Both the position numbers and the translations under genes were made by a program. Of a DNA stretch of 64,000 bases, positions 47,748-55,841 are shown in pieces (position 1 is the stretch's first letter; every line of letters starts with the position of its first letter). This DNA comes from Novosphingobium sp. RL4 (GTDB lineage Bacteria > Pseudomonadota > Alphaproteobacteria > Sphingomonadales > Sphingomonadaceae). Location: the NCBI RefSeq assembly GCF_035658495.1, contig NZ_CP141944.1:1080001-1144000 (forward strand), written 5' to 3'. The notes below the pieces were generated by a model. That model made no database searches. It saw only the letters and a program-made list of their open reading frames with translations, and was not told the DNA's origin.

Positions 47748-49028
47748 TCATGGCGTGATGGTGATGCCGATCCCCGCGTTGAGGGCGGTGAACTCGCTCA
47801 CCAGCGGGGTCCCCCGGACCTCCTGGTGAAGGAGCGAGACGTAGGCACCCAGCGAGATGCCCCGGTTCATGCGGTATTGGGCGTTGAGGCGGGCCATTCC
47901 GCGCGTGGTCCGTGTATCGACCTCACGGTAGCGGCCCCGTTCGAGAGCGGTGCTTGCCGCGATCCTGAAGTTGCGCAGTGGATCGTAGTAGGCGCTGACC
48001 TGGAAGGTGTCGGTCAGGATGCCTGCTACGGAGCGGTCGCCGCTGTTCTGGAAGATCCGGTTGGCCTGCGCGCGCAAGGTAAGCAGCGGCGTTGCGAACC
48101 ACTGCATGTCGGCCCTGAACGTGAATCCGGCAAAGTCGCGATAGATGGGCAGTTCGAAACTGCGCGACTGATAGCCCAGTCCGATTTCTCCCGTGACAAC
48201 GGGGCTCAGCGCTCCCTTGAGACCGACGATGGCCATAGTGTTGCGGGCATCGCGCCGGATATCCGCCGGCGCGGAGGTCGAGTGGATGGCACCATAGGAG
48301 GCAGCCGCATAAGCCGCGACCATGCCGGAGAAATCGTAGCTGATCCGTACTTCGCCCTGAAGCGTTCTGGCATCGCGAAACGACTGGTCTATCCTGGTCC
48401 CGGAACTAAGCGGCAGGCTGGCATAGCGGACCTGTTGATAGCCTGCAGATGGCGAAAGCCTGAAGTTCCCGAACTCCAGATCGGTCCCGAGTTTGCCGGT
48501 GGCGCGCGAATAGTTCACGGGTTCTTTGGCATCTGCGGCCGTGCCGGCGCTGCTGCGCGGTTCGATGAGGTGGGCGTAATCGGCGGTGGCGGTGATCGCG
48601 TGACGGGGCGACAGGTTGAGGCGCCCCTTCCCAGTTACGTCCCATTCTTCACTGTTTTCCGGCTGATACCGTGCGAATCTGCGTATCGTTCCGGCGGCCG
48701 TCATCTTGAGTTCGTGCCGGGTGGTGTCTGCCGTCAACTCAAGCGCGGGCATGACCATCGCCACCGCATCCGTGCGCGCATCGGCCTTGTTGAAGACGTT
48801 CGAGGCATAGGCCGATGCCAGCGACAGGGCCGGCTGCGCAAGAAACGGGCCGAGCCTGATTGTCCGGGGTTGGTATTCCGGTTCGATGCGGGCACCGGCA
48901 ACGTCATTGCGATCCAGTTCCGGAGCGATCACGATCGTTGTGCCTGCGCCAACGGTTTGTGCGAACGAGGTGGCTGGCGTCAGGACGATGCCTGACGTCA
49001 ACAATCCTCTGATAGCGTCACGAACCAT
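47748..49028 (-). CDS. Outer-membrane beta-barrel protein of the polysaccharide locus
   Basis: 426 residues. Signal peptide (GLLTSGIVLTPATSFA), then alternating strands over the full length (LKMTAAGTIRRFARYQ, ITATADYAHLIEP, LRAQANRIFQN and so on), ending near IGITITP. It matches the outer-membrane proteins of the EpsL-like group found beside exopolysaccharide genes, which are thought to serve as the outer-membrane channel when the OPX protein is short. Upstream of the kinase gene in the same direction. Confidence 0.8.
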   Translation of the reverse strand: MVRDAIRGLLTSGIVLTPATSFAQTVGAGTTIVIAPELDRNDVAGARIEPEYQPRTIRLGPFLAQPALSLASAYASNVFNKADARTDAVAMVMPALELTADTTRHELKMTAAGTIRRFARYQPENSEEWDVTGKGRLNLSPRHAITATADYAHLIEPRSSAGTAADAKEPVNYSRATGKLGTDLEFGNFRLSPSAGYQQVRYASLPLSSGTRIDQSFRDARTLQGEVRISYDFSGMVAAYAAASYGAIHSTSAPADIRRDARNTMAIVGLKGALSPVVTGEIGLGYQSRSFELPIYRDFAGFTFRADMQWFATPLLTLRAQANRIFQNSGDRSVAGILTDTFQVSAYYDPLRNFRIAASTALERGRYREVDTRTTRGMARLNAQYRMNRGISLGAYVSLLHQEVRGTPLVSEFTALNAGIGITITP

Positions 49029-49235
49029 CGATCAGGCCTCGGCTGCGTGCAGGCGCCCGGGCGCCGCGAAGCAGGTTGCTGCGGCCAAGGCGATGCAGGA
49101 TGAGAAAAATCAGTTACTATTCCGGCGCAGTCAGATGCGTTCGCTGCCCGTTGATCCGTTTCTTTGATTAATAAGTATGGAATAACGGGAAGGTCCGATG
49201 ACCGACTTAGGGAATATGTCTATTTACTACATCGG

Positions 49236-50597
49236 CTATTCGCGCAGTGCGCGCTGAAATTGGTCCGAAAGCGGTCTAATAATATATTGCAGGATGGTTC
49301 TCTGGTCGGTTCGAATGAAGGTTTCCACGGGCATGCCTACGGAAATTCGCACATTTCCGAGCTTCCTGAACTCTGCGTCCGAAATGGTGATTGTGGCAGG
49401 ATAGAAGGCGGAATTAGTGACGGTGTCGACGGTTCGGTCTGCCGCGACCTGGCTGACTGTTCCTCTGATTTCAGGGGTGGTGCGCGCATTCAGGGCGGTG
49501 AAGCGCAGCCTTGCCGGCTGGCCCTTCGAGACTTTGTCGATGTCGATCAGACGGACATGTGCGCGAACGACCAGGCGATCACGCAAGGGCACGATCTCCA
49601 TCAGGGTGTCGCCAGGGCGGACCACGCTTCCTATGGTCCTGACCTGAAGCTTGTCGACGATGCCATCCTGCGGTGCACGGATCACTGTTCGGTCGTTCTG
49701 ATCGCTGGCGGAGGCATCCTCCTTTCGCAGGTTCGAAATCGCGCTTTGTACCTGAGCGAGTTCCAGCGCCGCCTCGCTTCGAGCGCCACTGCCTATGAGT
49801 GCCATCTGGGTGCCGAGTTCGGCAATTCGCGCGTTCGCTTCGACGATGCCTGATTGTGCCGTCGAGCGCTGCGCGTCCACGCCGACTGCCGATCTTTCGA
49901 GCGCATTGAGCCGATCGAGAGTTGTCAGGCGGCCTTCGTAGAGTTCGCGGGTCTGTTGTAACTCCTGCCTCACGAGATCGGCCTGACGGTGATAAGCGCT
50001 GGACTGGCTTGCGAATGTCGCCACTTCCGCGCGGGTCTGGGCAATACGGGCCTGGAGTTGGCGAATCTGGTCGAGCCTTGCGTTGCGGGCGAGGGCGAAG
50101 CTGCGCCGCTCATCCTCTATCGCCGCTCTGGTTCCCGGGTCGTGAGTTGCTTTCCTGACCAGTTCCGCAGGGAACGTCACGTCGCCCGCGCCATCCTGGA
50201 TTGCCCGCAGGCGGGCGGCCTTTGCAACAAGCTGGTCCAGGTTCAGGCCTGTGTACTCCGCAACGGCCCCGGCAACTGTGTTGTCGAGCCGGATCAGCGG
50301 TTGCCCCTTGCGGACAGTGTCGCCATCCTTGACCAGAATTTCAGCCGCTACGCCGCCGAATGGGTGTGAAATTTCCTTCACGTGCGTTTCGACCGTTACT
50401 TCACCCGGTGAAATGATCGCACCAGCCATGGGCAGGAATGCGATGAGCCCGCCAAAGCCCAGCACCAGAACGGCTACCGAGATCATTCCTCTTCGGAGCA
50501 GTCGGGAAAGGCCTGCGTCGTCCGCCGGAGGTGGCGGAGGTTCGGCAAGTGTGGATGTCGTCTCGGCTGGCTTCAGAAAATCTACCGCTTGGTTCAT
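49236..50597 (-). CDS. HlyD-family membrane-fusion protein (type I secretion adaptor)
   Basis: 453 residues. One membrane helix (about 32-55, MISVAVLVLGFGGLIAFLPM), lipoyl half-motifs (EISHPFGGVAAEILVKDGDTVRKGQ), a long alpha-hairpin (about 150-300), and the C-terminal beta domain (VIRAPQDGIVDKLQVRTIG to the end). Links the ABC exporter to the TolC-type pore. The ATG at 50597 overlaps the ABC stop by 4 bp (ATGA). Like AtrB of sphingan loci in position. Confidence 0.9.
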   Translation of the reverse strand: MNQAVDFLKPAETTSTLAEPPPPPADDAGLSRLLRRGMISVAVLVLGFGGLIAFLPMAGAIISPGEVTVETHVKEISHPFGGVAAEILVKDGDTVRKGQPLIRLDNTVAGAVAEYTGLNLDQLVAKAARLRAIQDGAGDVTFPAELVRKATHDPGTRAAIEDERRSFALARNARLDQIRQLQARIAQTRAEVATFASQSSAYHRQADLVRQELQQTRELYEGRLTTLDRLNALERSAVGVDAQRSTAQSGIVEANARIAELGTQMALIGSGARSEAALELAQVQSAISNLRKEDASASDQNDRTVIRAPQDGIVDKLQVRTIGSVVRPGDTLMEIVPLRDRLVVRAHVRLIDIDKVSKGQPARLRFTALNARTTPEIRGTVSQVAADRTVDTVTNSAFYPATITISDAEFRKLGNVRISVGMPVETFIRTDQRTILQYIIRPLSDQFQRALRE

Positions 50598-52435
50598 TCC
50601 CTGATCTCCGCAGGAATATCGGTTCGCTCGCCGGCGTCGTCCATGGCTTGTTCACGCGCTTGTGTGCCTGAGGGCTGTTGAGTTGCTGCGTCACTTTTCC
50701 CTGTCTGCCTTCTCTCCCCGGTGGGCCGACCGGGTTTGGCGATCGGTGCGGGCGGGCGGATGCGTTTCTCGAAATCCTCGCGCGTCTCGAAGCGTTCGAC
50801 CTTGCCCTGGTTCATCACCAGAATGTGGCTGACGTTGGCAATGACGCTGGGACGGTGCGCGATGACCACGACTATGCCGCCGCGCTCGCGTACGCGGCCT
50901 ATCGCTGCACCGAGGGCTACTTCGCCATCGTAATCCAGATTGCTGTTCGGTTCGTCCAGGATGACGAGGAACGGATCGCGATAGAGAGCCCTTGCGAGCG
51001 CGATGCGCTGTTGCTGGCCTGCTGAAAGCCCTCCGCCCTGAGGGCCGATGAGATGATCGTATCCATTTTCGAGACGAATTATCAGGTCGTGACAGTCAGC
51101 GGCTTGCGCGGCTTTCAGGATGGCATCCCGGTCTGGCGGTGTCTGGAAGCGGGCGATGTTCTGTGCGATCGTTCCTTCGAAAAGTTCGATCGATTGCGGC
51201 ACATATCCAATGATCCGCGCAATCTCGTCTGCAGACCATTGGTCGATCGTGGCCCCGTCCATGCGCACCGTTCCGCGCAGGATCGGCCAGACACCGCAGA
51301 GAACCCGCGCCAGTGTCGTTTTGCCTGAACCGCTGCGGCCCACGACAGCAAGAGCATCTCCGGCCTGCAATTTGAAAGTCACGTCCGCGAGCGTCACCCT
51401 GCGGGTGCCGGGCGGGGCAGAGGAAAGTGCCTTGACGTCGAGCTCGCGGCCGGGACGATTCAGCCCCATCGGCTCCACCCGGTCGGGCATGGCTTCCATG
51501 ATATCGCGCATGCGGCCGAGCGCGAGACGGCTGGCAATGAGACCTTTCCAGTTGGCGATCACCTGTTCGACAGGGGCGAGCGCGCGCGCGGACAGGATGG
51601 ACCCGGCAATGATCACGCCGCCGGTTGCCTCTCCTTCGATCACGAGGAAGGCGCCTAGCGCCAGGGTCGCGGATTGGAGGAACATCCGGAAGGCCTTTGT
51701 CAGGCCGCTCATCGTGCTGGATATGTAGGAAAAGCGGTCGTTCGCGCGAAGGTAGTCCGCTTCGGCGGCAGACCACTGGATGCGCCTGGCGCTTGCCATG
51801 CCCAGTGCCTTTATGGTTTCGGCATTGCGGCGGGTGGTTTCGGCGAGATTGCTGCGGCTGGCCGATGCGCGCACGGTTGCCTGCGCGAGCGGCGCGGTAA
51901 GGCGATTGTTGACCAGCATCAGCGCGACCAGCGCTGCCACGCCGATTAGCGAGAGCAGCCCTATGCTCCAGTGGAAAACGCTGAGAATCAGGAGGTAGAC
52001 CACGATCCACGGCAGGTCGAGGATCGCCAGCGGGCCGGGGCCGGAGAGGTAGCCGCGCACGGTCTCGACATCGCGGACGATCTGGGTGCCCTGCGGCATG
52101 GGGCCGCGGTTCAGCTCGAACTCGGAGACAAGGTCGAGAATTCGCGTGCTGACCGACCGCATGAACATCGAGCCGACATGAACCATGATCCGGCCCCGCG
52201 TGACGTCGAGCAGGGCCTGGAAGCCATAGGCTATCATCACCAGCACCAGCAGGCTCACGAGAGAGGGCACGCTGTGGCTGGGCAGAACGTCGTCGTAGAC
52301 AAGCAGCATGAAAAACGAGCCGGCAAGCAGAAGCACGTTGTAGACACTGCTGATCAACAGGATCGGCAGGAGCGTACGTCTGAGCGGAGCGACCGCGGTC
52401 TTCAGTTCGGAAGAGAGCCGGACGGCAAGGATCAC
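50594..52435 (-). CDS. Type I secretion ABC transporter (permease-ATPase)
   Basis: 613 residues. Membrane domain with about six helices (25-320), then the ATPase: Walker A GRSGSGKTTL, Q-loop PQSIELFEGT, signature LSAGQQQRIALARAL, Walker B LVILDEP. No C39 peptidase domain, so PrtD/LapB-type. A Gln/Arg-rich disordered tail of about 55 residues follows. I start it at GTG 52435 (AAGGA 7 bp upstream); the frame continues to TTG 52555 but that part lacks an ATG. A short ORF overlaps the start. Similar to AtrD of sphingan loci. Confidence 0.85.
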   Translation of the reverse strand: MILAVRLSSELKTAVAPLRRTLLPILLISSVYNVLLLAGSFFMLLVYDDVLPSHSVPSLVSLLVLVMIAYGFQALLDVTRGRIMVHVGSMFMRSVSTRILDLVSEFELNRGPMPQGTQIVRDVETVRGYLSGPGPLAILDLPWIVVYLLILSVFHWSIGLLSLIGVAALVALMLVNNRLTAPLAQATVRASASRSNLAETTRRNAETIKALGMASARRIQWSAAEADYLRANDRFSYISSTMSGLTKAFRMFLQSATLALGAFLVIEGEATGGVIIAGSILSARALAPVEQVIANWKGLIASRLALGRMRDIMEAMPDRVEPMGLNRPGRELDVKALSSAPPGTRRVTLADVTFKLQAGDALAVVGRSGSGKTTLARVLCGVWPILRGTVRMDGATIDQWSADEIARIIGYVPQSIELFEGTIAQNIARFQTPPDRDAILKAAQAADCHDLIIRLENGYDHLIGPQGGGLSAGQQQRIALARALYRDPFLVILDEPNSNLDYDGEVALGAAIGRVRERGGIVVVIAHRPSVIANVSHILVMNQGKVERFETREDFEKRIRPPAPIAKPGRPTGERRQTGKSDAATQQPSGTQAREQAMDDAGERTDIPAEIRE

Positions 52436-52533
52436 GGGAATGTCCTTATTGAATTCGGAGAGCGACGAAGGCCCCTCGGAAGCGATCTTCCGGATAGATC
52501 CGATTTGATCGCGAGAAGCGTGTGAAGCTGCAT
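52432..52533 (-). CDS. Possible 33-codon leader ORF coupled to the ABC exporter
   Basis: ATG 52533 with an AGAGAGG ribosome site opens a 33-residue frame (MQLHTLLAIKSDLSGR and on) that ends in TGA overlapping the exporter GTG by 4 bp (GTGA). Junctions of that kind usually mean translational coupling. No homology recognised; it could be a leader peptide or chance. The frame lies in another register from the exporter. Confidence 0.35.
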   Translation of the reverse strand: MQLHTLLAIKSDLSGRSLPRGLRRSPNSIRTFP

Positions 52534-52555
52534 GATTACGTCCTCTCTGGAACAA

Positions 52556-52672
52556 TCTCGCGCTGCATTAGATCAGGGCGGGTTGTAGAGAACTAGGGCC
52601 GATGCATCAGTTTTGGCGCTTTCCGCCGGGCACGTTCCGAAAAGTTCCGCGTAATATAGGGGGTATTACTTA
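52556..52672. promoter_or_regulatory. Divergent promoter region between ABC exporter and TolC gene
   Basis: 117 bp between the leftward ABC exporter and the rightward TolC-type gene. The right half has GTAATATAGGGGGTATTACTT with a GGGGG ribosome site for the TolC GTG start. GTAATA and TATTAC (52651-52668) form a small inverted repeat. No clear -35/-10 pair could be set. Confidence 0.45.
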
Positions 52673-54178
52673 GTGAATTCGATCAGAATTCGCGTGCTTT
52701 GCGCTTTGGCTTGCCTCTGCTCGGGGGTGAGGGCTCATGCAGATACTCTTGAGGACGCTCTTGGTGCAGCCTATCGGAATAATCCTTCGCTTGAGGGCGC
52801 GCGCGATCTGGCCAGCGCGGCGGACGAAGGGCAGGTGCAGGCGCGGGCGGCTTATGGTCCCACGTTGAGCCTCAGTGCGCAGCATGAATACACGTCTGCG
52901 CGCATCCGGGGGTATATCCTGCCATCGGAACAGGATGGTTTCGCCACGAGCGCCTCGCTTTTTCTCTCGCAGCCGCTGCTCACTTCCGGACGGCTGGCTG
53001 CGGGTGTTGACTTCGCGGCTGCCAACAAAATGGCGGTAAGGGCCCGTCTGGACGTCGTCAGCCAGCAGGTTATCGCGGACGTGGTTGCCGCTTATGTCTC
53101 GCTCCGCCGCGACATGGAACTCTACGGCGTCGCGGTGGAGATTTACGATCTCCTCCTGCAGCAGCGCAACGTTACTGCCTCACGCTATCGGCTGCGGGAT
53201 TCCACCGCGCCCGACCTCGATCAGACGCTGAACCGTCTCGAACTCGCAGCGGGCCGCGTGATTTCCTCTCGCGCCAACGTGGAGGTGAGCGCGGCGCGCT
53301 ATCGCAATCTCGTCGGCCACTATCCCGAAGACCTCATGCCGCTACCGGCCTTGCCGGCGCTGCCGGTTCTCGAAACACTCTATGTCGAAGCGGAAACGCA
53401 CAGCCCGGCTCTGGCCCTGTCGAAGTTCACCGAAGCGGCATCGCGGGCGAGAGTGGCGGAAGCACGCGCAGACATGCTGCCGCAGGTCCGGGCCTACGCC
53501 TCCGCGGCGCGGGTTCCGGTCACGCCTTACCAGAATACGTACCGTGAAGAGGCGGTGTCCGCCGGTGTGAACCTGACGATGGCTCTCTATTCCGGCGGGC
53601 AGATGTCGTCCCGTCTTCGGGAGGCCAAAGACCGGAACCAGGCCGATCAGCAGTATGTGGAACAAGCGCGCCGAGACATGCGCGAAAGGCTTGCGTCCGA
53701 CTGGACCTCTCTCAAGGCTGCGGGGGAATCCCTGCCGCGCTACGAAGCTGCCGTGGAAGCCGCGGAGCGGGCGGTGGACGGTGTAAAGCGCCAGGAGACT
53801 TCGGGCATTCGAACCTTGCGAGACGTTCTGGACGTCACGAATGACTTGCTGTCTGCTCGCACGGCGGCGGTTCAGGCACGCGCCGAGGCATACGTCCTGA
53901 CCGTTTCAGTCCTGCGCGACGCGGGATTGCTCCAGATCGGCATGTTCTCTCGCGAGCGGCCCTACGATCCCAATTCGCGGAAACACGCGATTGCGGGGTT
54001 GGCGGGTCTTCCGCTGAGACCGATCCTCGAACCTGTCGATCGCCTCATCAAGAATGACAGGGTCGCCGCCGCGCCGGTCCAGCTCGAATATTCCACCGAC
54101 TTCGACTGGGCGGTCGAAACCGGATCGCCGCTGCAACCGGTGTCGAGCGCGGCGGATCGCGACCCTGCCGCGCCGTAG
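52673..54178 (+). CDS. TolC-family outer-membrane channel
   Basis: 501 residues. Signal peptide (RVLCALACLCSGVRAHA), then two repeated coiled-coil/barrel halves of the OEP family (about 25-220 and 235-430), including DTLEDALGAAYRNNPSLEGA and YREEAVSAGVNLTMALYSGGQ. A roughly 75-residue C-terminal extension is poorly conserved in look. Third part of the type I system whose ABC and HlyD genes are divergent from it. GTG start at 52673. Confidence 0.9.
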   Translation: MNSIRIRVLCALACLCSGVRAHADTLEDALGAAYRNNPSLEGARDLASAADEGQVQARAAYGPTLSLSAQHEYTSARIRGYILPSEQDGFATSASLFLSQPLLTSGRLAAGVDFAAANKMAVRARLDVVSQQVIADVVAAYVSLRRDMELYGVAVEIYDLLLQQRNVTASRYRLRDSTAPDLDQTLNRLELAAGRVISSRANVEVSAARYRNLVGHYPEDLMPLPALPALPVLETLYVEAETHSPALALSKFTEAASRARVAEARADMLPQVRAYASAARVPVTPYQNTYREEAVSAGVNLTMALYSGGQMSSRLREAKDRNQADQQYVEQARRDMRERLASDWTSLKAAGESLPRYEAAVEAAERAVDGVKRQETSGIRTLRDVLDVTNDLLSARTAAVQARAEAYVLTVSVLRDAGLLQIGMFSRERPYDPNSRKHAIAGLAGLPLRPILEPVDRLIKNDRVAAAPVQLEYSTDFDWAVETGSPLQPVSSAADRDPAAP

Positions 54179-54279
54179 CCGCCGCGGTGCGGCACTTCGC
54201 TCTCGAAGCTGGTGCACGAAATGGCGAAGGTCTGTTTTGCAGCGGAAATGGATGCACCCCGCCTTGAGCGCGCGCCGCG

Positions 54280-54852
54280 ATGGCCGCCACTCTACGCGCC
54301 GTTCGGCGGGCGTTCCGCCCGGCCAGCAACCATGTGAGGGTCATGATGCGGGAAGCGTTCTTCGTATGGCTTGCGAACCACTTTTCGCGGGGCAAGGTCG
54401 GTACCAAGGCGCGATATTTCGCCTTGAAGCTTGCAGGGCTCAAACTCTCGGGAAAAGTCATCGTCATGGGCCCGGTCACGGTCATGCCGCCCGGGGCCGG
54501 GAAAATGATCGTGATCGGGACGCGCACTTTTCTCAACACCAATGTCCGCTTCGGTGCGGGCGGTGGGATCACCATCGGGAAATTTGCGCAGATCGCGCCC
54601 AACGTTTCCTTCGAGACCGGATCGCACGAACTGGACTTCGCGCCGGGGCGGAGCCGTGCCCCCGTAACGGCGCCGATCGTGGTCGAGGATCACGTATGGA
54701 TCGGTGCGGGCGCGATAATCCTGCCCGGCGTCACGATCGGGCGGGGCGCGGTGGTGGCGGCGGGCGCGGTCGTCACGCGGGATGTGGCTGCCAAAGTCGT
54801 GGTGGGCGGCGTTCCCGCCAGATTCCTGCGCCATGTGGACGAGCAACCTTGA
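54280..54852 (+). CDS. Hexapeptide-repeat acyltransferase
   Basis: 190 residues. C-terminal left-handed beta-helix with isoleucine-patch hexapeptides (ITIGKFAQIAPNVSFETGSH, VVEDHVWIGAGAIILPGVTIGRGAVVAAGAVVTRDV), ending in VVGGVPARFLRH, the usual acetyl-CoA-binding end of WcaF/NodL/CysE-like enzymes. It probably O-acetylates a sugar of the polysaccharide. His in the GSHELDF loop is the expected catalytic base. Situated between the TolC gene and a GT2 gene on the same strand. Confidence 0.87.
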   Translation: MAATLRAVRRAFRPASNHVRVMMREAFFVWLANHFSRGKVGTKARYFALKLAGLKLSGKVIVMGPVTVMPPGAGKMIVIGTRTFLNTNVRFGAGGGITIGKFAQIAPNVSFETGSHELDFAPGRSRAPVTAPIVVEDHVWIGAGAIILPGVTIGRGAVVAAGAVVTRDVAAKVVVGGVPARFLRHVDEQP

Positions 54853-54910
54853 GCGGCCGTCGGCGCTCTAACTGCCGCGCGTATGGCCGGCATGATGAAG
54901 GATCGTGAGC

Positions 54911-55819
54911 ATGAACGCGATAATCGGTGATCTTGGAAGCGATCTCACGGTGGCCGTGGTCGTCGCCAGCCTCGGGCGGCCGGAACTGATCGGCCAGATC
55001 CATGGACTGATAGATCGGCAGACCTGCCCGGCCGACGTGCTGGTCTTTTCCGTGGTCGGAGATGCAGATGTTCCGGAAGGCCTGGAGGAATCGGAGCGGG
55101 TCTGGCTTCTGAAAGGGCGCAAGGGGCTCTGTGCTCAACGCAATACCGCGCTCGACGCCTTGAAGGGCGCCTATGATCTCGTCGTCTTCTATGACGACGA
55201 TTTCGTGCCCTCAAGGCACAGTATCGAGCAGATCAAGCAGTTCTTTATAGCACATCCCGAAGTGGTCGGCGCGACGGGCAATGTCATCCGCGATGGCATC
55301 AACGGCGCCGGCATCTCTTTCGAGGATGCGCAGGAACTGGTCGAGCAGCACGAGGAGCGCAATTTCAGTCCGAACTGTATCGTGACAGGTCTTGACGGTC
55401 TTTACGGTTGCAACATGGCCTATCGTTCCTCTGCCATCGGCTCTGCGCGGTTCGACGAACGACTGAGCCTTTATGGCTGGCAGGAAGACGTCGATTTCGC
55501 CGCTTCGATCAGCCGTCACGGAAGGCTGGTGAAGACTTTCGCCTTTGCCGGTGTGCACCGCGGGGTGAAGTTCGGGCGCACGTCCGGTGTAAGGCTCGGT
55601 TACTCGCAAGTGATAAATCCATCGTACCTGGTGAAGAAGGGCACGATGTCGAAGCGCTTTGCCGGACGGCTGATAATCCGAAACGTCCTGGCCAATCACG
55701 TCAAATGCCTGAGGCCCGAACCTTGGGTCGATCGTGCGGGCCGGGCCAAAGGGAACTGGATCGGCATGTTCGATCTGATGAGAGGTCGCCTCACTCCCGA
55801 GCGGATCGAAGGTCTATAA
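54911..55819 (+). CDS. Glycosyltransferase family 2
   Basis: 302 residues, GT-A fold. VAVVVASLGRPELIGQIHGL at the N-terminus, the DxD-type metal site in LVVFYDDDFVPS (about 95-105), and a catalytic ED region in GWQEDVDFA (about 195). ATG at 54911 has AAGGA 9 bp upstream; an upstream GTG at 54905 is too close. Last gene of the locus on the + strand; the convergent cyclase gene lies 22 bp away. Donor and acceptor unknown. Confidence 0.85.
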   Translation: MNAIIGDLGSDLTVAVVVASLGRPELIGQIHGLIDRQTCPADVLVFSVVGDADVPEGLEESERVWLLKGRKGLCAQRNTALDALKGAYDLVVFYDDDFVPSRHSIEQIKQFFIAHPEVVGATGNVIRDGINGAGISFEDAQELVEQHEERNFSPNCIVTGLDGLYGCNMAYRSSAIGSARFDERLSLYGWQEDVDFAASISRHGRLVKTFAFAGVHRGVKFGRTSGVRLGYSQVINPSYLVKKGTMSKRFAGRLIIRNVLANHVKCLRPEPWVDRAGRAKGNWIGMFDLMRGRLTPERIEGL

Positions 55820-55841
55820 GGCGCTGGCCCGATGCCGCGGC

